From Romboutsia faecis (GTDB taxonomy: Bacteria; Bacillota; Clostridia; Peptostreptococcales; Peptostreptococcaceae): a stretch of DNA of 64,000 nt. The notes below the pieces were generated by a model, which did no database searches, had not been told where the DNA came from, and saw only the letters and a program-made list of their open reading frames with translations. The stretch spans positions 1 through 64,000 of the forward strand of contig NZ_JACRWE010000001.1 of the NCBI RefSeq assembly GCF_014323405.1, given 5' to 3'. Positions 8,168-17,676 of the stretch are shown here, in pieces (position 1 is the stretch's first letter; each line of letters opens with the position of its first letter). A program made the position numbers and the translations under genes.

Positions 8168-10099
8168 ATGAATGATGAAAAGACCTTAACTGGTCAAAAA
8201 GAATTTAAACCATTTATACCTGCTGATAGAATTTTACCTGAATTTACTCTTACTTCTATAGTATTAGGTTGTTTTCTAGCTATAATATTTGGTGCAGCAA
8301 ATGCATACCTAGGACTTAGAGTTGGTATGACTGTAAGTGCTTCTATACCTGCTGCAGTTATATCAATGGGTGTTATCAGGGTTATATTAAGAAGAGATTC
8401 TATACTTGAAAATAATATTGTTCAAACTATAGGTTCTGCTGGAGAGTCTCTAGCAGCTGGAGCAATATTTACTTTACCTGCACTATTTATATGGATGAAA
8501 GATTGGGGAATGCCTAGTCCTAGTTTATTAAAAATTGCACTTATTGCATTATGTGGTGGATTATTAGGTGTTTTATTTATGATTCCTTTAAGAAAAGCTC
8601 TTATTGTTAAGGAGCATGGTGTTCTTCCTTATCCAGAAGGTACTGCATGTGCAGAAGTTCTACTTGCTGGTGAAGAAGGAGGTTCTAAGGCTTCTGTAGT
8701 ATTTGCTGGGCTTGGAATTGCAGCTGTTTATAAGTTTATTGCTGATGGATTAAAGTTATTCCCTAGTGAAATTGAATGGGAAATTCCAGGATATCAAAAT
8801 GCAGCTATTGGTATTGATGTTCTTCCTGCACTTTTAGGAGTTGGTTATATCTGTGGATATAAAATCTCTGGTTATATGTTTGCTGGTGCGATCGTTGGAT
8901 GGATAGCTTTAATTCCATTGATTGGTTTATTCGGTGCTGATGCCACTATTTTCCCGGCTACAGTTCCTATAAGCGAATTAGGATATTGGGGAATTTGGAG
9001 TAGTTATATTAAGTATATAGGTGCTGGGGCTGTTGCTTGTGGAGGTATTTTAAGTTTAATTAAATCTTTACCTCTTATTATAGATACATTTGCAAAAGCT
9101 ATGAAGGATTACTCAAATAGAGAATCTTCTAATAATGCTCTTAGAACTGATGCTGACTTACCTATGAGTATAGTTTTAATCGGCTGTTTATTAGTTGTAA
9201 TAGCTATATGGTTAATACCTTCTATCCCAGTTAACTTCATAGGTGCTTTACTAATTGCAGTATTTGGTTTCTTCTTTGCTACAGTTTCTTCTAGACTTGT
9301 TGGTTTAGTGGGAAGTAGTAACAACCCTGTTTCTGGTATGGCAATAGCTACATTGCTTATATGTACTATGATTTTAAAATCTTCTGGCATGACTGGTCAA
9401 GAGGGAATGATGGGTGCTATTGCTATTGGTTCTATTATATGTATAATCGCTGCAATAGCTGGTGATACTTCTCAAGATCTAAAGACAGGTTATATAGTTG
9501 GAGCAACTCCTAAAAAGCAACAAATAGGTGAACTTGTTGGTGTTGTAATATCTGCTCTTACAATTGGTGCTGTATTATATTTATTAAATGCTGCTTGGGG
9601 ATTTGGTTCAAAAGAAATCCCTGCGCCTCAAGCTACTTTGATGCAATTAGTTGTAGAAGGAGTTATGAATGGTAACTTACCTTGGGCATTTATATTCGCT
9701 GGTGCTGGAATAGCAATTGCAGTAGAAATAATAGGAATACCAGTTCTTCCATTTGCAGTTGGTTTATATCTTCCTATACATTTAAGTGCCGGTATAATGT
9801 CTGGTGGAGTTATAAGACTATTCCTAGAAAAGAGAAAATCTAAATCTGAGGAAATTAGAAAAGAAGAAATTAATAGAGGTATCCTTTATACTTCAGGACT
9901 AATTGCTGGTGAAGGTTTGGTAGGAGTTTTATTAGCAATACTTGCTATTATTCCATTTAGAAGTACTACTGTTGCAGGTGCTATTGATTTCTCTTCATTT
10001 AGCTTAGGTAAAACTGGTTCTGTAATCGCATTCTTACTTTTAGCTTTGACACTATTTAAAGTAACAATTTGGTATAAAGATAAAAATAAAACCGCTTAA
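8168..10099 (+). CDS. OPT-family oligopeptide transporter
   Basis: A 643-aa membrane protein with about 14-16 hydrophobic helices. The N-terminal motif AANAYLGLRVGMTVSASIPAAV, the segment KEHGVLPYPEGTACAEVLLAGEEGG, and GDTSQDLKTGYIVGATPKKQQIGE are hallmark sequences of the OPT superfamily (prokaryotic OPT/YSL branch). These are secondary transporters for short peptides or metal-chelate complexes. A strong hairpin follows the stop, then a PqqD-like gene and a membrane-anchored small protein on the same strand. The ribosome binding site is AGGGGGG, and the ATG at 8168 is secure. Confidence 0.92.
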   Translation: MNDEKTLTGQKEFKPFIPADRILPEFTLTSIVLGCFLAIIFGAANAYLGLRVGMTVSASIPAAVISMGVIRVILRRDSILENNIVQTIGSAGESLAAGAIFTLPALFIWMKDWGMPSPSLLKIALIALCGGLLGVLFMIPLRKALIVKEHGVLPYPEGTACAEVLLAGEEGGSKASVVFAGLGIAAVYKFIADGLKLFPSEIEWEIPGYQNAAIGIDVLPALLGVGYICGYKISGYMFAGAIVGWIALIPLIGLFGADATIFPATVPISELGYWGIWSSYIKYIGAGAVACGGILSLIKSLPLIIDTFAKAMKDYSNRESSNNALRTDADLPMSIVLIGCLLVVIAIWLIPSIPVNFIGALLIAVFGFFFATVSSRLVGLVGSSNNPVSGMAIATLLICTMILKSSGMTGQEGMMGAIAIGSIICIIAAIAGDTSQDLKTGYIVGATPKKQQIGELVGVVISALTIGAVLYLLNAAWGFGSKEIPAPQATLMQLVVEGVMNGNLPWAFIFAGAGIAIAVEIIGIPVLPFAVGLYLPIHLSAGIMSGGVIRLFLEKRKSKSEEIRKEEINRGILYTSGLIAGEGLVGVLLAILAIIPFRSTTVAGAIDFSSFSLGKTGSVIAFLLLALTLFKVTIWYKDKNKTA

Positions 10100-10125
10100 T
10101 ATAAAAATCTAGCTATATATATCCC

Positions 10126-10160
10126 TTAAAACTAGGAGGCTAAAATCCTCCTAGTTTTAA
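10126..10160 (+). terminator. GC-rich hairpin after the OPT gene
   Basis: A perfect 14-bp stem (TTAAAACTAGGAGG) with a 7-nt loop. The right arm ends in TTTTAA rather than a long U-run, so termination may be partial, allowing read-through into the PqqD-like gene 32 nt later. Confidence 0.75.
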
Positions 10161-10192
10161 AATATAATTAGTTATAAATAAGGAGTATCTTA

Positions 10193-10549
10193 ATGAAAAA
10201 GACAAATAAAAATAATAAAAACTATTTAGACTTTATACCTATTATAAACCCAAATATAAATTGGTATGTAAATGAGAAAAATCTAGTAATTTTAGAAATC
10301 AAAAGGAATAATTTTTTTGATAAGATTGCTCAAAAACTATTTAATACACCACATAAAAGCGATATAAAATTAGACAACCACGGAAGCTTTGTTTGGCAAT
10401 GCATTAATGGTAATAAATCAGTTTACGATATTTCAAAAGAAGTTAGTAATCACTTTGGAAAAGATGCTGAGCCTTTGTTAGATCGACTAGTCGCTTTTTT
10501 TAATATACTTGTAGATAATAAATTTATTACCTTCAATAAAAGGGGATAA
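10193..10549 (+). CDS. PqqD-like protein (RiPP-recognition-type fold)
   Basis: A 118-aa protein. The C-terminal ~75 residues (LDNHGSFVWQCINGNKSVYDISKEVSNHFG..., ending LVDNKFI) match the PqqD winged-helix pattern of an aromatic-rich beta strand, a short helix pair and a helical end. PqqD domains bind leader peptides of ribosomally made modified peptides and hand them to radical-SAM enzymes. No radical-SAM gene or precursor peptide is visible here. It lies just after the OPT peptide transporter and 6 nt before the next gene. Its real partner is unknown. Confidence 0.75.
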   Translation: MKKTNKNNKNYLDFIPIINPNINWYVNEKNLVILEIKRNNFFDKIAQKLFNTPHKSDIKLDNHGSFVWQCINGNKSVYDISKEVSNHFGKDAEPLLDRLVAFFNILVDNKFITFNKRG

Positions 10550-10555
10550 TATCTT

Positions 10556-10885
10556 ATGGAAACTATTTTTTATATACTCTTATTTGCATTTATTACTGTA
10601 ATAATTAGCTTATGGGGACTTGTTAAAGAGAAAAATAAAACTAATGATTTACTAAATGTACTATATGATAAAGCTGAGAGAAAAGTTATTAAAGAACTAA
10701 AAGTTAATAAAAGTTTATCTAGGAAACAAATAGAAAAAGAACTAATAAATCTAAGAGCTTCTTTATTTTACAGTAAAAATAAATTAGTAGTGCAAGATCC
10801 TTCTCATTTTACAAAAATTATTATAGGAAGACTTTTAGAAAAAGAAATTATTATTAAAAATAGCAAAGGTTATACATTAAAATAA
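10556..10885 (+). CDS. Membrane-anchored small protein, uncharacterised
   Basis: A 109-aa protein with one N-terminal transmembrane helix (residues 3-22) and a cytosolic, helix-rich basic part. The order of residues 40-105 (RKVIKELKVNKSLSRKQIEKEL..., then GRLLEKEIIIKNSKGYTLK) looks like a degenerate winged-helix domain, with a final strand like those in MarR or PadR proteins. It starts 6 nt after the PqqD-like gene and is very likely translated from the same mRNA. Function is not recognised. Confidence 0.65.
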   Translation: METIFYILLFAFITVIISLWGLVKEKNKTNDLLNVLYDKAERKVIKELKVNKSLSRKQIEKELINLRASLFYSKNKLVVQDPSHFTKIIIGRLLEKEIIIKNSKGYTLK

Positions 10886-10916
10886 TAGAGCTATCTAAAT
10901 TGATAGCTCTATTATT
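10881..10916. terminator. Bidirectional terminator between converging genes
   Basis: A 15-bp perfect stem (AATAATAGAGCTATC) with a 6-nt loop, between the convergent small membrane-protein gene and the GPH symporter gene. Each end is flanked by A/T tracts, so it can serve both strands. Confidence 0.85.
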
Positions 10917-10929
10917 TTAATGTATTTAA

Positions 10930-12390
10930 TTATGCATCTATTTTTTCAGTATCTTTTTTCATTTCAGATATTTTTTCTTGAACTTCAGCCATTTTTCTTT
11001 CATCTAATGGATAGAATTTCATAGCTATTAATGAACATATCCATCCTAATATAGGCAGTCCCATAAATAAACCAGTTGTTACCCAGAATAATTCTTGAGT
11101 GTAAGCATCTGTTGCTTGCGGCATTGCAGTAGTAAAACCTATTGCTGCTACTGCAAATCCAATTATTGTAGTTGCAAATGATGATACCATTTTATCAACA
11201 AAAGAGAATAAAGTCCCCATCATCCCAGGTACATATCTGCCAGTTAAATATGTTTCATAATCAGCGCAATCTGCTATCATAGGTATAACTATTCCACTTG
11301 ATATTGAAGATATACCTTTTGCCAAAGAGAACGTTCCAATCCATAATGCTGTCATTATGCCAAAGTTTTCTAGAGATATTTGATTTGGATCTCCTAAGAA
11401 TAATACTAAAAATAATGCTACATATCCTATTATTGATAACCAAGTTGATACAACTAAAGCTTTTTTAGAACCAAATTTACTTGCATATCTAGTACCTAAT
11501 AATATTATTATAAAACTAGGTATCATTGTTATCATTGACATTTTTCCATAGAGTGCATAATTACCCATAACGATTCCATATAACATAACCATAACTACTG
11601 AGTTATTTGCTGTTTGTAATGCTAATTTATCTGTGGATGCCGCAACTATAAGCATTTGCATAGCACGATTGCCCTTTAATACACTCAAATAATCTCTAAA
11701 CTTAGTTTTTACTGTCTTTCCACCTAATCCAAAATACTCTTCTCTATCTTTTGACCATATTGAAATCACAGCTACAAGGGTACCTATTCCTGCTAAAATT
11801 ACAAATGTTGTAGAAAACTCTTGCATTGCTTCAGCTGTAAATCCACCATACTTTGGTGATAAGTATGATGATGTATATTGAGCTATAGCTGCAAATAAAA
11901 ATAAATTAAATATACTATCAAATCTTGTGAATAATGGTCTTTGTGATGGATCATTAGTCAAACATGCTTGAGCAGCTTTTGTACAAGCAGTTTGGAAAGT
12001 ATATCCTACTATATATAATCCATATGTAACTATAAAGAAAATTAATCTTATATTCTCAGGAACTACATGAGTAAAATTATATAATACTAGTACACTAACT
12101 GACATAATAGCATATCCTAATATGATAGATGGTCTAAACTTACCAAATTTAGTACTAGTTTTATCTATTATAAATCCTATTATTGGATCTGTAACTGCAT
12201 CAAACATACGCATTGATGTTAATAAGGATGAAATAAGTATTACCGATAATCCTGCTACTCCAGTAGCATAAAATGAAACATAAGTCATAAGCATCATAAA
12301 TAAATTTGTTGCAGTGTTATTTAGAGCAAAACCTGCTATCTGCCAAGTTTTAGCTCTGTTGTAAGTTATTTGGTTTGTATTTGTAAACAT
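10930..12390 (-). CDS. GPH-family (MelB-like) sugar:cation symporter
   Basis: A 486-aa protein with about 12 transmembrane helices. The N-terminal half carries the GPH signature MRMFDAVTDPIIGFIIDKTSTKFGKFRPSI, in which the two aspartates (DAVTDP) correspond to the cation-binding acidic residues of MelB. The C-terminus ends in MKFYPLDERKMAEVQEKI, a typical GPH tail. These carriers import glycosides or sulfonated sugars with Na+ or H+. No glycosidase is adjacent, so the substrate is open. A GGGGGAG site precedes the ATG. Confidence 0.87.
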   Translation of the reverse strand: MFTNTNQITYNRAKTWQIAGFALNNTATNLFMMLMTYVSFYATGVAGLSVILISSLLTSMRMFDAVTDPIIGFIIDKTSTKFGKFRPSIILGYAIMSVSVLVLYNFTHVVPENIRLIFFIVTYGLYIVGYTFQTACTKAAQACLTNDPSQRPLFTRFDSIFNLFLFAAIAQYTSSYLSPKYGGFTAEAMQEFSTTFVILAGIGTLVAVISIWSKDREEYFGLGGKTVKTKFRDYLSVLKGNRAMQMLIVAASTDKLALQTANNSVVMVMLYGIVMGNYALYGKMSMITMIPSFIIILLGTRYASKFGSKKALVVSTWLSIIGYVALFLVLFLGDPNQISLENFGIMTALWIGTFSLAKGISSISSGIVIPMIADCADYETYLTGRYVPGMMGTLFSFVDKMVSSFATTIIGFAVAAIGFTTAMPQATDAYTQELFWVTTGLFMGLPILGWICSLIAMKFYPLDERKMAEVQEKISEMKKDTEKIDA

Positions 12391-12653
12391 GATCTCCCCC
12401 TTGAGTTTAATATTTTTAACGAAGGATTTTGTTACTTTTTTGTCATTATTTTTTATAATTGTTATAATTTCTCAACAAATGGATTAATTATTTTTATCTC
12501 TAATTCCCTTTTTAATCCCCCTGCTATCGTTTTCCTTCATCTTACTAAGATATTAGCATACTAGTTTTCTAAAAGCAATTAGTTTTTTGATATTTATTTA
12601 TTCGATAATACAATTTCCATTTGTTAATATTTTGATATAAATAAATCATAATA
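12391..12653. other. Intergenic region upstream of the GPH symporter
   Basis: An AT-rich stretch between the symporter start and the tyrS terminator. Candidate TTGTTG and TATAAA hexamers on the minus strand near 12460-12490 have poor spacing. I see no hairpin or repeat and no convincing operator. Confidence 0.3.
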
Positions 12654-12711
12654 AAAAACTATCTTATAAGCTAGAATATTTTAGATATACTCTTGATATA
12701 AGATAGTTTTT
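12654..12711 (-). terminator. Terminator of tyrS
   Basis: A 14-bp perfect outer stem (AAAAACTATCTTAT with its complement at 12698-12711) and a 30-nt loop, directly after the tyrS stop codon. Confidence 0.7.
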
Positions 12712-12715
12712 ATAA

Positions 12716-13921
12716 TTACTTAACTATTAATTTTATAAACTTTTTCTTCCCTATTTGTATTACTAATTCACCTTCAGCAATCACCTCTTGTAAATTACTA
12801 ATTTTCTCTTGATTTACCTTAACTCCACCTTGGTTAACTAGTCTTCTTAATTCACTCTTTGATGGAACCATTTTATTATCAACTAAAACACCTGCTATAT
12901 CTAAATTTTCTTTAGATACCTCTACAGTTAATATGTCTGTTGGTATTTGCCCTTTTTGGAATACAGACTTGAATCTTTCTTCAGCCGCTAATACATCTTC
13001 TTCACTATGGTATAATCTTACTATTTCTCTTGCTAATTCCATTTTTATATTTCTTGGATTTTCACCATTTTTTAATCTTTCTACTACTTTAGCTACTTCA
13101 TCAGGGTGAACATCAGTTACTAAATTGTAGTATTTTATTATTAACTCATCAGGTATTTCCATTGCTTTTTGGTACATTACAGATGCAGCTTCATCTATAC
13201 CGATGTAGTTTCCTAAACTCTTACTCATTTTATTGACACCATCTAAACCTTCAAGTAATGGCATCATTATAACTACTTGAGATTCTTGTCCAAACTCTCT
13301 TTGTAAACTTCTTCCCATAAGTAAGTTAAATCTTTGGTCTGTTCCACCTAATTCTATATCAGCATTTAATGCAACTGAATCATATCCTTGCATTAATGGA
13401 TAGAAGAATTCATGAACTGATATTGGTTGTTGGTTTTCATATCTTTTCTTAAAGTCTTCTCTTTCTAACATTCTTGCAACAGTTATAGTAGCAGCTAATT
13501 TAACAACTTCATCAAATTTTAATTCTCCTAACCACTCACTATTAAATCTTACCTCTGTCTTTTGTGGGTCTAAAACTTTAAATATTTGTTCTTTATAAGT
13601 TTGAGCATTTTCTAAAACTTGTTCAGTAGTTAAAGCCTTTCTTGTCGCAGATTTGCCAGTTGGATCTCCTATTTTACCTGTGAAATCTCCAATTAATATT
13701 ACAACCTTGTGTCCTAAATCTTGTAATTGCTTCATTTTTCTAAGAACAACAGTATGTCCTAAATGTATGTCTGGGGCACTTGGATCTAATCCTAATTTTA
13801 CTGTTAATTGTCTTCCTTCTTTTTCAGCTTTTTCTAGCTTTTCTTTTAGATCTTTTTCATCTATGATTGAGTCTACACCCTTCATTATTATCTTCATTTG
13901 ATCTTCAATAGTTTTCTTCAT
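12716..13921 (-). CDS. tyrS: Tyrosine--tRNA ligase
   Basis: A 401-aa class I aminoacyl-tRNA synthetase. It has the HIGH-like motif HLGHT (in [13 protein letters not shown]) and the KMSKS motif ([15 protein letters not shown]), with a C-terminal S4 RNA-binding domain (residues ~335-400, [18 protein letters not shown]). The ATG at 13921 has GGAGG 6-7 nt upstream. The 32-codon extension readable upstream is the T-box terminator region, not coding. This form, with HLGHT and a short linker, is the TyrZ-like type of TyrRS. It is controlled by the T-box element just upstream. Confidence 0.95.
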   Translation of the reverse strand: MKKTIEDQMKIIMKGVDSIIDEKDLKEKLEKAEKEGRQLTVKLGLDPSAPDIHLGHTVVLRKMKQLQDLGHKVVILIGDFTGKIGDPTGKSATRKALTTEQVLENAQTYKEQIFKVLDPQKTEVRFNSEWLGELKFDEVVKLAATITVARMLEREDFKKRYENQQPISVHEFFYPLMQGYDSVALNADIELGGTDQRFNLLMGRSLQREFGQESQVVIMMPLLEGLDGVNKMSKSLGNYIGIDEAASVMYQKAMEIPDELIIKYYNLVTDVHPDEVAKVVERLKNGENPRNIKMELAREIVRLYHSEEDVLAAEERFKSVFQKGQIPTDILTVEVSKENLDIAGVLVDNKMVPSKSELRRLVNQGGVKVNQEKISNLQEVIAEGELVIQIGKKKFIKLIVK

Positions 13922-13965
13922 AGTTATACCTCCTATATGTTTAATATCTAACTTTTTTATAAATA

Positions 13966-14250
13966 AAAAAGCCCTCATCCTATAAAAAGGACGAAAGCTA
14001 TGCTTACGTGTTACCACCTTAGTTTATTAATACTTCACAGTATTAACCTCTTTAAGTACACAAAATAGTATACTTTAGCACTATAACGTGTGCTACTACG
14101 ATAAACTCCTACTAGTTGTTATCTTTGGGAGATATAGCTCTGAGATGTATTCAAAAAAACTTGTTTAGCCCCTCTCACCTACCGGGAACTCTCTGTTAAA
14201 CTACATTAAATTTACTTCTTCTCTTCATTGCTTTATTTAATATAATTGTT
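13966..14250 (-). promoter_or_regulatory. Tyr T-box leader of tyrS
   Basis: A leader of about 285 nt between promoter and tyrS. It contains the conserved T-box sequence AAGGTGGTAACACG (14007-14020), which carries the UGGN bulge that pairs with the tRNA acceptor end. A 9-bp terminator stem with a U-run follows (13966-13997). In stem I, a UAC codon (14147-14149) in the GAATACATC context is the likely Tyr specifier, agreeing with the gene. Uncharged tRNA-Tyr should stabilise the antiterminator and allow tyrS transcription. Confidence 0.92.
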
Positions 14251-14256
14251 AATTCT

Positions 14257-14285
14257 AATATATGGCGATTTTCAAAATTTGTCAA
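14257..14285 (-). promoter_or_regulatory. tyrS promoter
   Basis: TTGACA (14280-14285), 17 nt, then TATATT (14257-14262): a near-consensus sigma-A promoter just upstream of the T-box leader. Confidence 0.8.
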
Positions 14286-14354
14286 CCTTTTTTATTATTA
14301 TACACAAGATTTTATATATTATTCAATAGTACGATTTTATTTCTATAAAATAGA

Positions 14355-15323
14355 TTATCTGTAAATTAATTGGTTCACATAGTTGTTAACTAATTTAGTT
14401 TGATTTATTCTTATATTTACTTTTTTATCTAAAATAACATTAAAAATTACTAATACTGCTGTAGTTATTTTTAATAAAAATACTAAAGCTACCGCAATTA
14501 TTATTGAAAAAATTCTTATATATATGTTTTTTTTGTATTTTAGCAAAATATAATTTTGAACTAATACAAATGCATCCCTTATTACAAAATATAAACATAT
14601 ATACTCTGAGGATATTAATATTGTTTTAATATAAGTTTGTTCAAATCTAACTCCTATTAGATTTAATACTTCTATAAATAATATATAAATAACACAAGAA
14701 TAAAATACTTTTTTCGAAGAGCATATATATCTTCCACAATTCTTAAAGTTTTTCATCATATATAATTTCTTTTTAGAGTTTTCTTTTAATATATTTAACT
14801 TCTTACCTAAAATTAGTGATAAGAAATAAATACTAAATATCGTTCCCATAGGAAGCAGTGCTATTAAAATATAATATATTAAGTCTATGTATCTTTTATT
14901 TGTAAACATATTTGCATAACCTTGAAACTCACTCATAAAGCTATATCCAATTAATGTGGATGCATAAATATCTACAAATACCATAAGTATAACACCTAGT
15001 ATTGATCCAAAAATAAAGTCATCTATTATTGTCGTAGATTTTGCAAGCAGTACACCGCAAGTTAATCCAAGTATAATACTTTGAATCATCCATATTGCTG
15101 TTCCTATGTTCCCTAAAACTAATGATACTATTAATAATGAACTTACACTTGATAATACTGTATATTTAAAGTCACATTTTAAATATATTATGCAAAAGAA
15201 TATAGGCACCGCAAAATCCAGATACACTGCATATCCAAAACCAGTACTCACAGAAATTATTGTAATAACTATAAATAAAGATGTTAATAGTGCAGCTTCA
15301 GTCATCTTTTTTGTAGAGTTCAA
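14355..15323 (-). CDS. Polytopic membrane protein (DUF2232-like), uncharacterised
   Basis: A 322-aa protein with about eight hydrophobic segments. The N-terminus (KMTEAALLTSLFIVITIISVSTGFG) and overall layout resemble the DUF2232/YybS family of ECF-transporter-like membrane proteins; this assignment is weak. The TTG at 15323 has GGAGG 8 nt upstream. An ATG at 15338 lies inside that upstream region with almost no spacing to a weaker site, so the TTG is preferred. It is monocistronic, between tyrS and the divergent acetyltransferase gene. Confidence 0.6.
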   Translation of the reverse strand: MNSTKKMTEAALLTSLFIVITIISVSTGFGYAVYLDFAVPIFFCIIYLKCDFKYTVLSSVSSLLIVSLVLGNIGTAIWMIQSIILGLTCGVLLAKSTTIIDDFIFGSILGVILMVFVDIYASTLIGYSFMSEFQGYANMFTNKRYIDLIYYILIALLPMGTIFSIYFLSLILGKKLNILKENSKKKLYMMKNFKNCGRYICSSKKVFYSCVIYILFIEVLNLIGVRFEQTYIKTILISSEYICLYFVIRDAFVLVQNYILLKYKKNIYIRIFSIIIAVALVFLLKITTAVLVIFNVILDKKVNIRINQTKLVNNYVNQLIYR

Positions 15324-15495
15324 TTTTATAACCTCCATCCTCTTATATTGATTTACAGCAATTATATATATTAATCAAAATAATGGAATTTTATTATTTA
15401 AATTTAAGTATACCACTTTTTTTAATAATGTATATTCAATAGATTAAAAAATATTATTTTGTTATAATAAATTAAAAAGTTTTTGGAGGTTTGAC

Positions 15496-15936
15496 GTGTT
15501 TAAAGTAAAGCATTTTAACGAATTATCAATCAATGAATTGTATGAAATTGCAAAATGTAGATACGAAGTTTTTGCCTGTGAGCAAAAAATATTTAGTGAG
15601 AATGATTTTGATGATATAGATAAAAACTGTTTTCACCTTTTTCTTGAAGAAAATGACCATATTATCTCTTATTTAAGGATAATTCCTAAAGAGTTTAGTT
15701 CCTATGGAGAGGCTTCTATTGGAAGAGTTTTAGTGATGCAAAGTCATAGAAGAAAAAATCTAGCTAAATCAATGATTATTCATGCTATAGACTTTATCAA
15801 AAATAATCTTAATGAAATTCATATAATTTTATCTGCTCAGATGTACATAAAAAATCTTTACTTATCTTGTGGATTTGAAGAAATCTCAGATGTATATGAT
15901 GAAGCTGGAATCCCTCATATTAAAATGAAATTATAA
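15496..15936 (+). CDS. GNAT family N-acetyltransferase, ElaA-like
   Basis: A 146-aa single GNAT domain. The N-terminal pattern CRYEVFACEQKIF...DDIDKNCFHLF is that of the ElaA subgroup. The acetyl-CoA loop is degenerate but recognisable at IGRVLVMQSHRRKNLAKSMI (R/Q-x-x-G/R-x-A position). The start is GTG at 15496, with GGAGG 6 nt upstream. ElaA substrates are not established. It has no operon partner. Confidence 0.85.
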   Translation: MFKVKHFNELSINELYEIAKCRYEVFACEQKIFSENDFDDIDKNCFHLFLEENDHIISYLRIIPKEFSSYGEASIGRVLVMQSHRRKNLAKSMIIHAIDFIKNNLNEIHIILSAQMYIKNLYLSCGFEEISDVYDEAGIPHIKMKL

Positions 15937-15961
15937 GTTTCTTTAGTTAAGGCATAAAATT

Positions 15962-16057
15962 AGTGAGCTAAGTTTAAATACAGTACTTATTATACTAATA
16001 TATAGTATATTCATATATTAAATATTAATTGATTATGTATTTATACTTATGCTCACT
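15962..16057. repeat. 96-nt nested inverted repeat between converging genes
   Basis: The outer arms pair AGTGAGC-TAAGTTTAAATAC (15962-15981) with GTATTTATACTTA-T-GCTCACT (16038-16057), about 19 of 20 bp. Inside is a perfect 7-bp hairpin, TATACTA-N5-TAGTATA. It sits between the acetyltransferase and murE stops. It could be a bidirectional terminator, but the long loop and paired ends also fit a small structured RNA or a MITE-like remnant. Confidence 0.55.
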
Positions 16058-16072
16058 TAATCTTGAGATTTC

Positions 16073-17539
16073 TTAATTATTTATATTTATTGTATCTATA
16101 AATTTTTTAGCAATTTCTCTATCGTCAAAGTCATATTTAACTTTTCCAATTATTTGATAAGTTTCATGTCCTTTTCCTGCAATTAAAACTATGTCATTTT
16201 TTTTAGCTATATTTATAGCTTTTTCTATTGCTTTTTTTCTATCTTCTATTACTATGTAGTTATTTATTTTATTATTAATTCCATGTAATATATCATTAAT
16301 TATTTCTTTTGGATTTTCAGTTCTTGGATTATCTGATGTTATTATAGCTACATCTGAATTTTCCTGTACTATTTTTCCCATTATAGGTCTTTTTTGTTTG
16401 TCCCTATCTCCACCACATCCAAAAACAGTTATTATTTTGCCTTTAGAAAATTCTTTTACTGCACTTAAAATATTCTTTAGAGCATCTGGTGTATGTGCAT
16501 AATCAACGATTATATTATATTCTTTATCATTTTTTACAAGTTCAAATCTTCCTTCTATACCTTCTGAATTTTCAAGTCCTTTTTTTATTGTCTCTATAGG
16601 TATATTTAAAACATAGCAAGCACCTATAACCGATAATGTGTTGTATACTGTAAATTTTCCAGGTACTGGCACTCTAATTTTAGCTTCATATGTAGGTGTT
16701 ACTAATGTGTAATATATTCCATTAGAGTCCATTTCTATGTTTTTCGCCATAAAATCTGCATCTCTTTCTATACCATATGTATAGTATGGTGTATTTAAAT
16801 CTTTTATATGATTTAAAATAATTCTCCCTGATTCATCATCTATATTTATAATATTTGCTTTACTTGTTTTGTAGAATAATTGTTCTTTTACATTCCTATA
16901 TTCATCTAAATTCTTATGAAAATCTAAGTGATCTTCTGTTAAGTTAGTAAATATACCGATTTTGATATCAACCCCATCAATTCTATTTAATGCTAGAGAA
17001 TGAGACGATACCTCCATAGAACAATATTCACATTTATTTTTTGACATATTATAAAGTGATTTTTGTAAATCTAGGGACTCAGGAGTAGTATTTTGAGAAG
17101 GTATCTCATAAATTCCATCATATATTTTTATTGTCCCTATCACACCGCACTTATGATCTATATTTAATATTTGACTTAAAAATGTAGTTATACTCGTTTT
17201 TCCATTTGTTCCCGTAACCCCTATTATATCTAAATTTTCACTTGGATTATTATAAAAATTACTAGCTATTTTAGCCATTGATTTTTTTATATCCTTTACT
17301 TTAATAAAAGTATATCCTTCTACCATATGTACATCTTCACTTATTAAGAATGCTTTTGCCCCATTATCTATAGCTTTATTTATAAACATATGCCCATTAA
17401 CATTAGCTCCATTTACGCATATAAATAACCCATCATTTTTAACTTTTCTTGAATCAAATTCAACGCTTTTAATATCTATATCAATGTCTCCATATATGTC
17501 TAATATATCAACGTTATCTAAAATCTTACCAAGATTCAT
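16073..17539 (-). CDS. murE: UDP-N-acetylmuramoyl-tripeptide synthetase (MurE)
   Basis: A 488-aa Mur ligase that adds the third residue of the peptidoglycan stem peptide in the cytosol. The N-terminal UDP-binding domain has VEFDSRKVKNDGLFICVNG, the ATP loop is GVTGTNGKTSITT, and the C-terminal domain has TSDNPRTENPKEII. The DNPR sequence is the known marker of meso-diaminopimelate-adding enzymes, so the product should be the mDAP tripeptide. The ATG at 17539 (MNLGKIL) has GGTGG upstream and matches family starts better than the ATG at 17557. It stands apart from other cell-wall genes. Confidence 0.93.
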   Translation of the reverse strand: MNLGKILDNVDILDIYGDIDIDIKSVEFDSRKVKNDGLFICVNGANVNGHMFINKAIDNGAKAFLISEDVHMVEGYTFIKVKDIKKSMAKIASNFYNNPSENLDIIGVTGTNGKTSITTFLSQILNIDHKCGVIGTIKIYDGIYEIPSQNTTPESLDLQKSLYNMSKNKCEYCSMEVSSHSLALNRIDGVDIKIGIFTNLTEDHLDFHKNLDEYRNVKEQLFYKTSKANIINIDDESGRIILNHIKDLNTPYYTYGIERDADFMAKNIEMDSNGIYYTLVTPTYEAKIRVPVPGKFTVYNTLSVIGACYVLNIPIETIKKGLENSEGIEGRFELVKNDKEYNIIVDYAHTPDALKNILSAVKEFSKGKIITVFGCGGDRDKQKRPIMGKIVQENSDVAIITSDNPRTENPKEIINDILHGINNKINNYIVIEDRKKAIEKAINIAKKNDIVLIAGKGHETYQIIGKVKYDFDDREIAKKFIDTININN

Positions 17540-17676
17540 AATACACCACCCATCCAATTCTTCTATATGATTATAGATATGCCGCTTATTTTCAATCTTG
17601 TACTAATTTTTGAAAAAAATCATAGTAGTTTTCATCATTTATTTTTACAATATATTCTAATAGCTCATATCATTAG

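Noticed and set aside
13922..14017. N-terminal extension of tyrS to 433 aa
   Set aside because: The extra 32 codons cover the T-box terminator and have no ribosome binding site; the ATG at 13921 does.
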